Source of the DNA: Symsagittifera roscoffensis
Lineage: Eukaryota; Xenacoelomorpha; Acoela; Convolutidae
Direction of reading: 5' to 3'
Assembly: GCF_963678635.1 (NCBI RefSeq)
Contig: NC_087064.1
Location: forward strand, 53,774,684-53,838,683
Length of the DNA stretch: 64,000 nt
Every line of letters begins with the position of its first letter. Within the stretch, counting starts at the first letter, position 1. The position numbers and the translations under genes were made by a program. This document shows, one piece after another, positions 32,349 through 43,300 of the stretch. The notes beneath the pieces were generated by a model. That model made no database searches and was not told the origin of the DNA. It was given only the letters and a program-made list of their open reading frames with translations.

Positions 32349-33241
32349 TGTGACATTCGACAAGAATGGACGAAAGTGCAATTTCAAATTGGTAGCCGCT
32401 GACCTGGAGAATTGACAGTTTTAGCAGATTAGCGACGTTATTTGAATGATTAGACAAACTGTGGTCAGAAATTTCTGGTATTTTAAACTTTTAAAAAATT
32501 CGAATGATGACGTCATATTTCTGAGAAATGCTGAAACGGTCATTCTGGAGAAAAGAAAAACAACAACGACGATAGTTGCGATAGAAACAACGACGAGAAA
32601 TAGAAAAATACAACTGGAAATTATCTGAGACCGCTCCGAGTTGTAACGATTGTGTCGGTACAATCGTTACAGAGCCATTCACGCCAACGGTGAAGTGTGT
32701 TGGGACAGTGTGTCCAGCCTTCCGGAAAGGAAATAAGAGCGTTATTTCCCCGGATTCAGGAATCCGGAGGGGTCTTGAGACTGAACTTAAACTGTTTCAT
32801 ACGAACTTTTAGCTTCCTGGTTATACCCTGAATTGAATTTAATTAATATCTGGATTCATTTTCTGATAATGAGAAGCTAGGAGCTGAGGGAAAGGGTTGA
32901 TCCATCTTCGATGGAGATGATGATTTTTATCTACTGAACAAAAACAATAGTAATATAATAAATAGTAGTAGCCCTGTTTTTAGGAGTGACCTTGTGGTCT
33001 GGGGATACTGAGACCCAGCCATGAGCTCACTATTATTGCATATAATTAAGTTAATTTGAGTGTTCTGGTCGAAGCCGCAGAACAGTAACGTTTTTGTCGA
33101 CCCGATGTTAGAAAGACTACCAAAAGAACTGGCTTTGGTAGAGACAGTGAAAAGCATGTAGAGCTTTGTTTAGACGCTGGCCAGTCTTTTCATAGCCTAG
33201 CTTTATTTTCCGTCGATATGTACTTCCGGGCGAATGTTACA
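32349..33241 (+). repeat. LTR2, probable solo LTR of the element A family (893 bp)
   Basis: It begins TGTGACATTCG and ends CGAATGTTACA, and is closely similar to LTR1 along its whole length (shared long strings such as gttgatccatcttcgatgga). No polypurine motif or ORF3 lies to its left and no recognisable gag or primer-binding site to its right, so it is probably a solo LTR left by recombination. The flanking five bases (gcaac and aacag) are not an obvious target duplication. Confidence 0.85.
32642..32671 (+). promoter_or_regulatory. LTR hairpin 1 in LTR2
   Basis: A 12-bp perfect stem, TGTAACGATTGT and ACAATCGTTACA, encloses loop gtcggt. Relative to LTR1 two base pairs differ and both differences are compensated. 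Confidence 0.65.
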
Positions 33242-35032
33242 AACAGAGAACACGCTCGCTTAACACAATCTTGCCTAACTACAATATTCTTTCTGAAAAC
33301 TCTCATCTCAACTAACGTAATTTTTATATATAAAATTCTAAAACGTTGCTTGAAGAAAATAGTGGATCACACGAAAAAAAAAACGAGCCGGAAACCTTCT
33401 CAAAGTCAGGTAATGTGACGGCCAATAATCATCAAATCTTACAGAACATAAAAGCTATTTGTCCTTTTTAATTTTATAAATATTTGCCTACAAATATTCA
33501 AACTAGAAGTTTAATAAGGCTAAATTTTGACTTTATGTATAGCTCAGATAGGAGCTTAGAATAAAATCAGAGAAAACCAGATAGTAATTCAATAATCAGT
33601 TGAAACTCCTATTTTGAGGAAATCCTGAGTTACCACGCTTCGAAGACAAGATCGTCTTGGCCCTTGCAACCAAACACTTCTCAATGAAGACGAGGGTGCT
33701 TTCTTATAGCCTAATTAGTACAGTACACCGCCACACTTGCTTGAATAGACTGAACTTGATAGTTCAAAAGGTACAACACTAACTATTAACTCTAATGAAC
33801 GAAGTTTTGACTAAGAAACTTGCAGACAAATTTATTAAAAAATTTTTATTTAATTTTAAAGGTTGAAAGTATTTTAATCTAAACAGTAATTTTAGAAGTC
33901 TACTGGGATTAGCTAATTTTTAACATGATGGTTTAGAACCAAAATTTGTTTGATTTATTGTAAAAAAAAAAACATTTGTAATTTGATGTTTTATCGTCAT
34001 TTAGATTAGTTTAAGGTTAGAGTCCTGACGATGCTTATAGTTGCGACAACGTTTGAAATTTACTTTTTATCAAAAATATCTTAACTAACTATAAAGCACC
34101 TGGTCATAGCATCTTGAACTGTATTTCCGATCGTTCTATCTTTTTCTGTCTCGACACTCTCTATCTTCTGTTCTGACCAGCGAAAACGTTGATTTGATTT
34201 TCCTGGTACTCAGTGTTGCAAAAATTAAAAATGTCACGTTTCTTGCTTTTAAAAATAAGGATGTCAGTCCAAACTGACCCTTCCTATTTCGTCCATTCCT
34301 TCATATAGGAACATTAATAATTAGAATCGCTGTTTCGTACGATCGAACTCCTTCATTTAAAAAATTGTTCTGTCGAACTATTTGTTGGCGGCATTCTGGT
34401 CGAATTGCGCAATGAAAATCAAACCCCGTATTTGTGCCAAACGTTTCAAGTGCAGAAGAACTAAAGATCGAGTGTGTGGTCCCTGTTAATGTCTAGCTTT
34501 TGTTTAACACTAATGAACGTAGTGAGTCCTGTTAAATAGGTCTTGCTGATTGTTTTTTGGTTTTTTTCAGGTTAAAGTCTTATAATTTGTTAATGCTCAA
34601 TATTGATTTTTCGCTGTTTGACTTGTGATTTTTGAAGTTCAGGGCATTTCCATTGTTATAAGGAAGGCAAACTCCACTATCGAACAGCAAAAGTGTTAAG
34701 GTCACCTAAAACCTGATCTAGTTTTGAGAATGATTCTTAATTTGTCCATCATAAGTTCTTACAATTTCAAAGAACTTTAAGGGCATTCAAAAGTTGAAGA
34801 GGTTTGAAAAAACAAGTCGGTTTTCATTTTTCAGTTTGCTTGAGTTCATTACTCTTTTCCAGCTGTCAGCTTACCGTAATAATTGTAATCCATATATAAA
34901 CCTTGTCATTCAAAATGTACTCTCTTTAAAATCGAGTATGTGTTCTGTAAGTTTTTTCCAGGTATTGCATTCTTTCAGGTATATGAATAATGATAGGTCG
35001 TCTGTAAAAGCGGTTCTGTTGCCCTTAACTCA
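33242..35032. repeat. Intergenic DNA upstream of TMEM165, with a dispersed-repeat copy
   Basis: No gene is seen. A copy of a dispersed family lies at about 34500-34880: gaacgtagtgag...taggtcttgctgatt, then gggcatttccattgttataa, ggaaggcaaactccactatc and a ccagctgtcagcttac element. Other copies are near 36440-36630, 41300-41900, 48130-48300, 49000-49480 and 56110-56580. A possible 5' UTR splice acceptor (ctttcag, ending 34978) precedes the TMEM165 start. Confidence 0.55.
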
Positions 35033-38000
35033 ATGAAGATGTTGAACCAAGGATACTGGGCGGTGTGTCTTACAACATACTGTCTCTTCCATGTGGCTTG
35101 TTCAGATGACCCATTGTCGGACAAATCAAAAAATGATAAGATCTCTAATGTTATTCAGTCTGAATTGAGAGACAATAAGTTAATTCTTCCCAATGATGGC
35201 TCAATTGAAAAATCGGATAACCCACCACAAGATTTTGACTTCCGGTCTCTTGGTCTTTCAGAAGGACTTTCAAAATATTTGAACAACATGTATTCCTCAA
35301 GCTATTTCTTACATGGGTTCATCGCTTCATTAGCTGTTATAATTGTCTCGGAATTGGGAGACAAAACGTTTTTCATCGCAGCAATCATGGCTATGAGGCA
35401 TTCTCGGCTTACTGTACTTTCCGGAGCTCTGTCAGCGCTGGCTGTGATGACAGTATTGGCGTCATTGGTCGGTCACATTCTCAGTATGATACCCCGGGTG
35501 ATAACATATTATGCTTCCAGTATTTTGTTTCTCATTTTCGGAATAAGGATGTTCATGGAAGCAAGGAAAATGTCTGACAGCGAAGGTGATTTTGTTTTAT
35601 ATGACATTAGCCTATAGGTTGAATTTGAAGACAAAAGATTAGTTTAGATTAAGTTTGGCAGAAGTGTTTCGAATAATCAATTTTTTGAGACTTATTTCGC
35701 AGGCTCTGAAATTAAATGGAATCTACCTGGATCTTCATGCAATTGACAAAGTACTGAAATTTTATCAAATCGATCTGGGTGGTGATTCTAATCTTTTACC
35801 CGCTTGCTGTTGAAATGTTTTCGTCATTGCTCTAAGAGCCAAATAGGTTAGAAATGTATGTAAATCCTCTGATAAAATTGTAAATGCTTCTTAGGAATGG
35901 AGGAAATGGAAGAAGTCCAACAGCAGTTGAAGAAAACCTCAGATTCAGAAGCTATCTCAGGTTTGGACCCAGAAAAGGGAGTATTCATTGGCACTGTTTC
36001 CAGTCACGGAGGGTTCATACCTTTCTTATGCTCGCTGCACCGGAGAGTGTTCTCGAAAGTATTTCTACAGGCGTTTACTCTGACCTTCCTGGCCGAGTGG
36101 GGCGACAGGTTAGAGAAATAAGCTTAAATATGTAATAATTTATTCAACAAATTCTTGGATACCGATTGAAGAGCTCGTGTATGCTGATTTGTTTAGGCAT
36201 GGTTTGCTATCTGTAAATGTTGAAGCTTCAATCTGTTTCAGCAGAGCTGGGCGCAGCTCATATGTTAGGCGTATCATGGATTAGCATTTAGTAATAATTG
36301 AAAGCTTAAGGATGCTCAACTAGTAACGTTTGCGTGCCTATACACTTTTTTCGAATGTGTATTGTATAACTTTTCCCACCATATTTTATTTCTTGAAAAA
36401 CAATCTTTCGGTTTTAATCCGTTGTTTTTGAGAGAAATATACGTAGTCAATACTCTTATATAGGTCTTGGTGATTTTTTTCTGAGCTCATTTTTGATTTT
36501 TCGGTAATTAAAGTTTGATATTCATGTTCAATTCATTTTCTTTGTTAAAAGGAAGGCAAAATCCACTAGCGAAGTGTAAAAGTCATGAAAAACGCGATCG
36601 ACTTCTAGTTTTGTCACATCCCTAAATTTCCTTTCTGGTTATGAATCATTGTTGACGATGACAACGCTTATGTGGTCCATTTCTTTCGACTCGAATTTAC
36701 TAAGAGACGACAACGAAAGAGAACATAGGACGACTTGCTGATTTCCAAGCACAACTTTTCGAAAGCGTCTTTACTTTGGCTGAAGATCTGGACACAAATA
36801 TTTTCATGGTTACAAATGAATTATCTTCAATTAAACAAGTACAGAAAGAAATGTTAAAAGTTCAAAACAGGAACTAGAAAGTTATACTGGAACACTTTGC
36901 CGTCTTCAAGCATAACTTTCATATTCTTCGAGATTGCGATCAGTTACTGTACACAAGACAACAAGTCAACTTCAATTATGGTACAGTCTCCTCGCTGCTT
37001 GCGAAATGATTGCTGCGTGAAATCGTACAGAACCACTTCACACATACAGGCTTAACATGATGAACGCCATACCTTCTCTGTTCAATAGGTTTTTACCATG
37101 TCACTGGTACCCAGGCAATCTCTGACAGCAATTGTGGAAGCAGTATCTGCTAAACAAAGCCACGCCCGTGATCGACTTTCCCTTGCGATTCCAATGGATG
37201 AAATACTATCATATTATGAAGCACAACTTCTGACGGACGTCGTCACTATCAAAGAAGGCTTGCTAATGAAGACTGCCATACCGCTAGCCCCAAGGCAATT
37301 TTCTTTTACTGTGTTCCATGCAATAGCTGTCCCAATGCCTCAACATAAAAAGGATCGAGCTATAAAATGGAGAACTGAAGCTCCATACTTGGCCATTTCG
37401 AAGGACCTTATGGAAACCGCTGTGTTAACAGAATATGACATGAAACACTGCCTTGGTTCATCACGAGACCAAATTTGCCATGAAATGATAGCGATAGAAG
37501 TTGGCCACGGATCATGCTTCCCTGCGCTTTCTTTATTCTTTAAGGGAAATCTGAACGCCTTAAAAGTGTGTGCAAAGGAACAACTGCAACTAACGGTTAC
37601 TGAAAAGCCAGAAAACCTTGGCTACGGAGTCTGGCTCATAACATCGGGTGCAGCGGCATATATTCTGTTTGAATGATATATTGAATCACGACTTCCAGTG
37701 GCATTGTAAAGTTCTCTGGATGCAATATCTGCATAATAACCCTGAAATGTGGGAAACAACTTGTCGGACCACATATTTAAATTAGATCAGACATGCCTAC
37801 ATGTGAGAAGCTACCAGCAATCAAAACCAATGTCAAGCTACCTGACCCAGTTTCAAATTTGCTAAGTGAATTGCCCGAAATTGAAGAAAGGACATACTTC
37901 GACACCAAAACATATGCTGGGATACAACTATTCAAGGAGGTACGAGAACAACTTCAAGACTCAACCTCGATACAACATGTTTACCAGTTGAAGAACTTAG

Positions 38001-40321
38001 CCCAATGCTAGCAGTAAATATGAAACGACTCAGACCCTTTTTGGCACGAGTCTTTGATGATCGGCTAACGTTGACGAACACACTAATCATTAGTGTAGTT
38101 TCCTTCAGCGGATCAATGTTGCTCCACGCACTATATGTGGATCTACCACAAATGCAAAAAGGATATAATAGAACCCATTTCCTTTTTGACACCTCTATTA
38201 GCACAAGAGACAATTCTTGACTCAGCGGAACCCTCAGCCCCATTTCAAACATTGAACGACGTGAAAGAAAACGCGAATCGAACCAAACTGGAAATGACAA
38301 TGGAACTAAACAAGGTGAGAGCTCATGCCTTCACCGCGCAGGCATCATGCATCAACTGTGATGCTTTGAAGTCTCAACCCGGACTTCATTCAATGAATGA
38401 AAATATAGTGCCGCTGAAAGAACATTAGGACGTTTAATACATCTTAAATAAAAATTACTTTCAGCAACCTTTGAATTTTGTTAGGAAGGTCATTTTTATA
38501 ACCTTCCTAACAAAACACTAAAAATCAAAAAATGAAGATGAATTAATCAATGTGCAGTTTATTTGTAAACATATATAAGCTGACCAATGGACTGTGTGTG
38601 GAACTAGAGAACATAAAAACTGTAATCATATATTTTTACAAGAAAGCAGAGAGCAGACAATTTTCGAACCCGTAGCAACTTATTCCTAAATTTCATAACT
38701 CATTTATGGTTATGAATCTTTGTTGACAATGACAACGCCTACGTGGCCCATTTATTTCGACTCGATTTTACTAAGAGACGACAAAGAAAGAGTAATAGAG
38801 GACGAGCAAATACGTTTTGAGGAAAACATTTGAGAAACTCAAACTGTAAGTTTTTTATTTGATATTAATTAAATATCTTCAGTGAAACTTTACTGGTAAG
38901 GTCCTACCTGCCTTTAGATTTTCAGAGATTAAACCCTTCCTGTTTCAACAAACAGAACAAGATCTCTTTGGACCATTTGCTTCGTAAATCACAGGAACAT
39001 ACAACAAACGCTACGGCGTTATCTTAACATGCCTAACAATACGAGCCGTAAATCTCGAGCTGTGCCAGGATCAATCAGTGGACTCCTTCATCAATGTCTT
39101 AAGAGTTTTCTGCGCCGTATAGGAACACCGGCGAAAATTGTTTCCGATAATGGCACAAATTGCACAGCATCCGGAAAAGAATTCAGCAGACACTTTGTCA
39201 CCAACATTGCACGACATTTCTACGCTAGCCATCAGATTGACTGGACTTTCAATCCAGCCTATGATCCTCATTTTGGAGGTGTTTGGTAACAATTCATCCG
39301 ATCAGTAAAATACTCGTTCTATGCCATGATTGGAAGACTCTAACACGATCCATTCAACACTGTTCTTGGTGAAGTTAAACACTTCATGAATGCAAGACCC
39401 ATCAATACTTTTTCATCGCCTGATGATTTTCTCTCACTCCAAATCATTTTCTGCTGGGAAGAGTCCATGACAGCATGCCACCTCCGCAACTCCAAGAGCC
39501 CTTAACACTCGTCGACAATGGAAATTTGCCCAACAGCTCGCAACCCATAATTGGAAACGACTGATCAAGGAAATTATCGTATCGAATTTATAATTAGGAA
39601 TCAGCCCTCTCCTTTTTTCTTAATTTATTTTGCAAATGTAAAATGAGGTCAATTTTTATAGGCCAATTTGAGAATTGACAATCACATTAGACAACTTCAA
39701 CTTCAAAACTTCAGAAAGAAATTCAAAACATGAGCACAACACAGAAGTTTCCGAAAAGTCAAACTGAAATAACTAAGACGTGCAATTGATATAGAAACAT
39801 TCAAAAATTCTAGATAGTGCAAAAGTCTAATTTAGAAAAGAATAGAGTGATCAATTTACACGTTCGTTTTCTACAGAAGGCTTCCATCTGATGCGTGTTG
39901 TCATTTTCATAAATGTTATGCAACTAATCAATTGACGCTAATTTCGAGGTTAGATTTTGGTGTCTATATTTGTGCATGTCTCAGAATCGATTTTCATCGT
40001 CATCATGTTTAAGTGTGTGTTATCACACGATTTGAAGCAGATATGACTCTTTCTAAGAGTATTCGGACTTCCTGTTTGAAAACCCTGATTTTTCTGTTTA
40101 GGTCTCAAGTAGCTACAGTCATACTAGCTGCCAGAGAACACGTTGGGGCAGTTATAATAGGAGGTACTTTGGGTCACGCTCTGTGCACTGGGCTAGCAGT
40201 GCTGGGTGGACGAATGATAGCACAGAGAATATCAGTCAAGGCTGTTACATATATCGGCTCAGTCGTCTTCATAATCTTCGGGGTTTCAGCTTTCTTTTTT
40301 GCCCCCGAAAAACAGAGCTGA
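35033..40321 (+). CDS. TMEM165: TMEM165/GDT1 family transporter, three exons
   Basis: Exons 35033-35585, 35895-36108 and 40102-40321 join in frame (all GT-AG introns) to 328 residues, close to the vertebrate length. Residues 1-24 look like a signal peptide (hydrophobic, ending HVACS). The two family signatures E-x-G-D-[KR]-[TS] are both present: ELGDKT (residues 107-112, exon 1) and EWGDRS (252-257, split across the exon 2-exon 3 junction). Each sits in a hydrophobic helix within the usual two three-helix repeats joined by an acidic cytosolic loop. The family acts in the Golgi as a Mn2+ or Ca2+/H+ exchanger needed for glycosylation; here the function is inferred from the signatures. The start ATG was chosen because it opens a signal peptide. 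The 4-kb second intron hosts retroelement remnants. A TAG stop shortly after 35585 in the unspliced frame confirms the intron. Confidence 0.93.
36648..38428 (+). pseudogene. Envelope-like retroelement pseudogene inside TMEM165 intron 2
   Basis: The remnant starts with a basic, proprotein-convertase-like cleavage motif (RRQRKR near 36701-36718). Next comes a heptad-rich stretch (36733-36890) with an in-frame stop, then a 192-codon open frame (37098-37676) with spaced Cys and a YGVWLITSG end, then smaller frames. One of these contains a hydrophobic membrane-anchor candidate (TLTNTLIISVVSFSGSMLLH, near 38073-38130). This order (cleavage site, coiled coil, ectodomain, anchor) is that of class I fusion-type envelopes acquired by some BEL/Pao and gypsy elements. 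Multiple stops and frameshifts make it non-functional. The assignment rests on architecture and on a BEL/Pao integrase nearby, not on a database match. Confidence 0.6.
38706..38812 (+). repeat. Second copy of the envelope cleavage-site segment
   Basis: About 100 bases (ggttatgaatctttgttgac ... gagacgacaaagaaagag) repeat the 36640-36725 segment with few differences, including the basic cleavage-like motif. It shows either two insertions or a partial duplication. Confidence 0.7.
39029..39600 (+). pseudogene. BEL/Pao-type integrase fragment inside TMEM165 intron 2
   Basis: FLRRIGTPAKIVSDNGTNCT (second catalytic Asp region) and, after a spacer, IDWTFNPAYDPHFGGVW followed after a stop by QFIRSVKY are characteristic of BEL/Pao integrases. 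FMNARPI and a degraded C-terminal region follow to about 39600. The first Asp region is missing and frames are broken. It lies downstream of the envelope-like remnant, the reverse of the order in an intact BEL element. Confidence 0.75.
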
Positions 40322-43300
40322 GAACATGGAAGTCAGCACACGTACACACACCCCTTTATGCTTGCAACATGACATATTTTGAAATTAAAATGTTGCGTAA
40401 TCATGACAGTGCTCAAATATTTTTCTCTTTAAATGTAATATTAGCTATTATTTTGTAGTATATTGATTGATGTTACTGATGAATTTTTATATTCTCGTAT
40501 CCGGGTTGGAGTGTGTTGTCAGCTACATTTTATGTAAAGATGTAAAAATGCGTTTCAATGAAGTACTTTTTGCTTAAGCAATACTTCAATATTTCCCCCA
40601 AAATGTTAGAATTACCAGCTTCTTTTTTTGCCTGGGCCCAAGCTTGCGCAATTGATTGAGAACTGAGGTAGTTAATTTTATGTAGTGCGCGCGAAGTTAG
40701 ACCAATAACTGATGTTATAGAAGTACCACCGAAGGTTTCGTCCGCATTTCTAGACATCCCTTTGTGACAACGACCTGCAGGGCTAGTTGTCTTGAAGACC
40801 ACACTTGGAGTTGCAACTCTGCATCTGTATTCATGTGCAGTTTTTGAGCAAAGGTATTCGTAAAACAGTTTGAGACCGAAATTTCTGGTTGATTCTTCTG
40901 CGAATTTTCAGGCACGGAGAAAGTCGGCTTTTTATTTGGTGCGTTTTGGCTTTTTTTGTTTTTACTTTTTTTTCACGCAAAATCTCATACCACAAATAGT
41001 CAGTCGAATGGGCCAAGTGATAAATTATAAAGCTCGCTCAGTTTTGGGGTGATGAACCTTTCATTTTTTAGTTTCGAAAAACTGGTTTGAAATTTCTGGT
41101 GTTTAGTGTAATTTTGAGCGATTAAAGCGAGCGAGCAGGTTTCATTATAGAAAAATATTTAGTTTTGCCGTGAAAGTTTTATTTATTCGTACTCAATAGA
41201 AAACTAATTTTTTGGAGTAATGACCGTAGTCTTAAAAAAATTTCTATTTTTTGAAGGAAAAGTCAGGCTCAATTTTACTTTTTCACGGTTCGACTTTTTA
41301 AGTTCTCTTCATTTCCCAGCTAAACAAAAATTTTACAAATTAATCCAGTTTTCTTAAATTGGTTTACTTTTCTATCAAAAAAGTGTCAATTATAAATTGT
41401 TCTTGAAATTCAAAGAGCTTTGGGGCCGTCAAAAGTTGAATTTTTTTTTAAAAAAACAAGTCAGTTATTCTTCCGTTTACCTGCGCTCCTTGACTTTTTT
41501 CCAACTGCCTGTTGGCTATGTTTTTCGATTTTGTTCACGCTTATTTTTAATTGTTACGATTTGAATTGTGAGTTCTTTTTAAGTTCAGCGCATTTCCATT
41601 GTTAAAAGAAAAGCAAACTCCACTATCGAACTGCAAAAAATTAATGATCACCAAAAACGTGATCAGAAATAATAATTATCAGGTTTCCCAGCGAAATAAC
41701 ATCTTTTTCTTTTAGTCGTTTTCTCAAATTGGGTTAATTTTATTAAAAAGGTGTCAATCATAAATTATTTTATGAGCCTTAAGGCTATGGTTTTTCTTCG
41801 AATTTTCTCTGAAATTAAAAAAAAAACAAGTTTTTGTTTACTTGAATTCATTGACTCAATTGCGTTAATTGTATGTTGACTATGTTTTTAATTGTATCGT
41901 TATTTTTTCGAAAGTTGAGAAGTTTTGATTTTTTTTTCAAAAAACCAGCCAGTTTTTTTTCTATTGCTTTGCGTTCACTGCATTTTTCCAATCGTCAGTT
42001 AGCTTAGTTTGTTTTTCATAGACCCTTGATTTTGCTAATTCGAGCTTTTATTTAAATTTATTTTTGTTAGTTAAGAGCAGACTGGGTCGGGGACGTTCAA
42101 CAGTGTCGAAAAGAAAAGTTTGCTGAAGACTGCAAAAGTGGACGAAAAAATTTGTTACTTGTGCGAAAAAATGAAAAAATACTTTCGAAAGCTTGAGTTA
42201 TTGTTAATAACAGAATACAAAACTTTTTCTGATTTTTTTTGCATTTAGATTTCTAAGAACCATTAAATCGTTCTTTCTCATTAATTGCTCCCTCGTTCTT
42301 TTGTTTTTCCGCAGGTTTTGATGGTATGTCTCTAGAAATGAAAGTTAATGATAGCTTCGATGTTTTTGCGCCAAAAATTCGCATGAAATCGACCTAGTTA
42401 AAAAATTTTGCCTCAGTCTTAGAACTATTCGTGACAACTTTTTTTACTTCTCGGTACTGTTGTACAAAATAATTAATTTGGCGCTGTTTGACAAGTTCTG
42501 TTTTTCGGCTCTGTTGTACTGCCCCGAATGGGGCATGGAGGCGCTCATAGTTTGCATAAACTGTGTTACGGCGAGCAAGAGAAGATTGATTGAAGGAGAG
42601 TGACCGATTTCTACTAAGAGATGTTTTTGAATGTTCTGATTTTGTGCATGAGTAAAATTAGCAATAAATCACAGGGTCACAGATTTTGATAGGCAATTAT
42701 GAATAAACAAAAAACCAAAACAAATTATGCATTACGTAGAAAATTATTAGCCGAATTTTTAATTACTATTCATTACAACAATTAATCTCGTTTTCGTTTG
42801 ATTAACTGGTTAGCAATTTAGTGAGACAGTTTGCCTCAGTTCTCTTTGATTGTTGTCGTTAAGTTCAATGTTTAGAGCAGACATCAATGTTTAGAGCTTC
42901 GAAAGCTATTGATTGGGCACTTTTTCTCGATGTTTGATGCTGATTACTTTTGCGAGATCAAGTTTATTGTAATCTGCAACAAGACGTTTTCACGTAAACA
43001 CTTTTTACAAATTTATAAGAACTTGAACTAGCTTTAGCGATCGTAGTGTAGTAGTACCACTATCCTTTTTTTCCAACCTAAGTCACAAATATTGATGCTA
43101 CTTTTGGTGGGCACATCTACAACTTTCTGATAGAACGGAGTTCGAGTCCCGGCCGGGCCTTGCTTCTTTCAGGATGCATGCTATGCCCAAAGATTTTATG
43201 ACAACTATTTGTTACGCCATTGTTACGCTGTTCGTTTTCGTATCAATTGATTTTACCGTTATATTGTAGGCATGAAGGCCACTCGGTAAATACTAGAAGT

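Noticed and set aside
16805-33241. LTR1 and LTR2 as the two LTRs of a single 16.4-kb element
   Set aside because: They are in the same orientation, but the sequence between holds a LINE, a third inverted LTR and minus-strand ORF3. LTR1 is preceded by ORF3 and the polypurine motif, so it is the 3' LTR of element A.
37793-38011. 72-codon frame as a separate gene
   Set aside because: It is a middle piece of the envelope-like pseudogene between two lesions.
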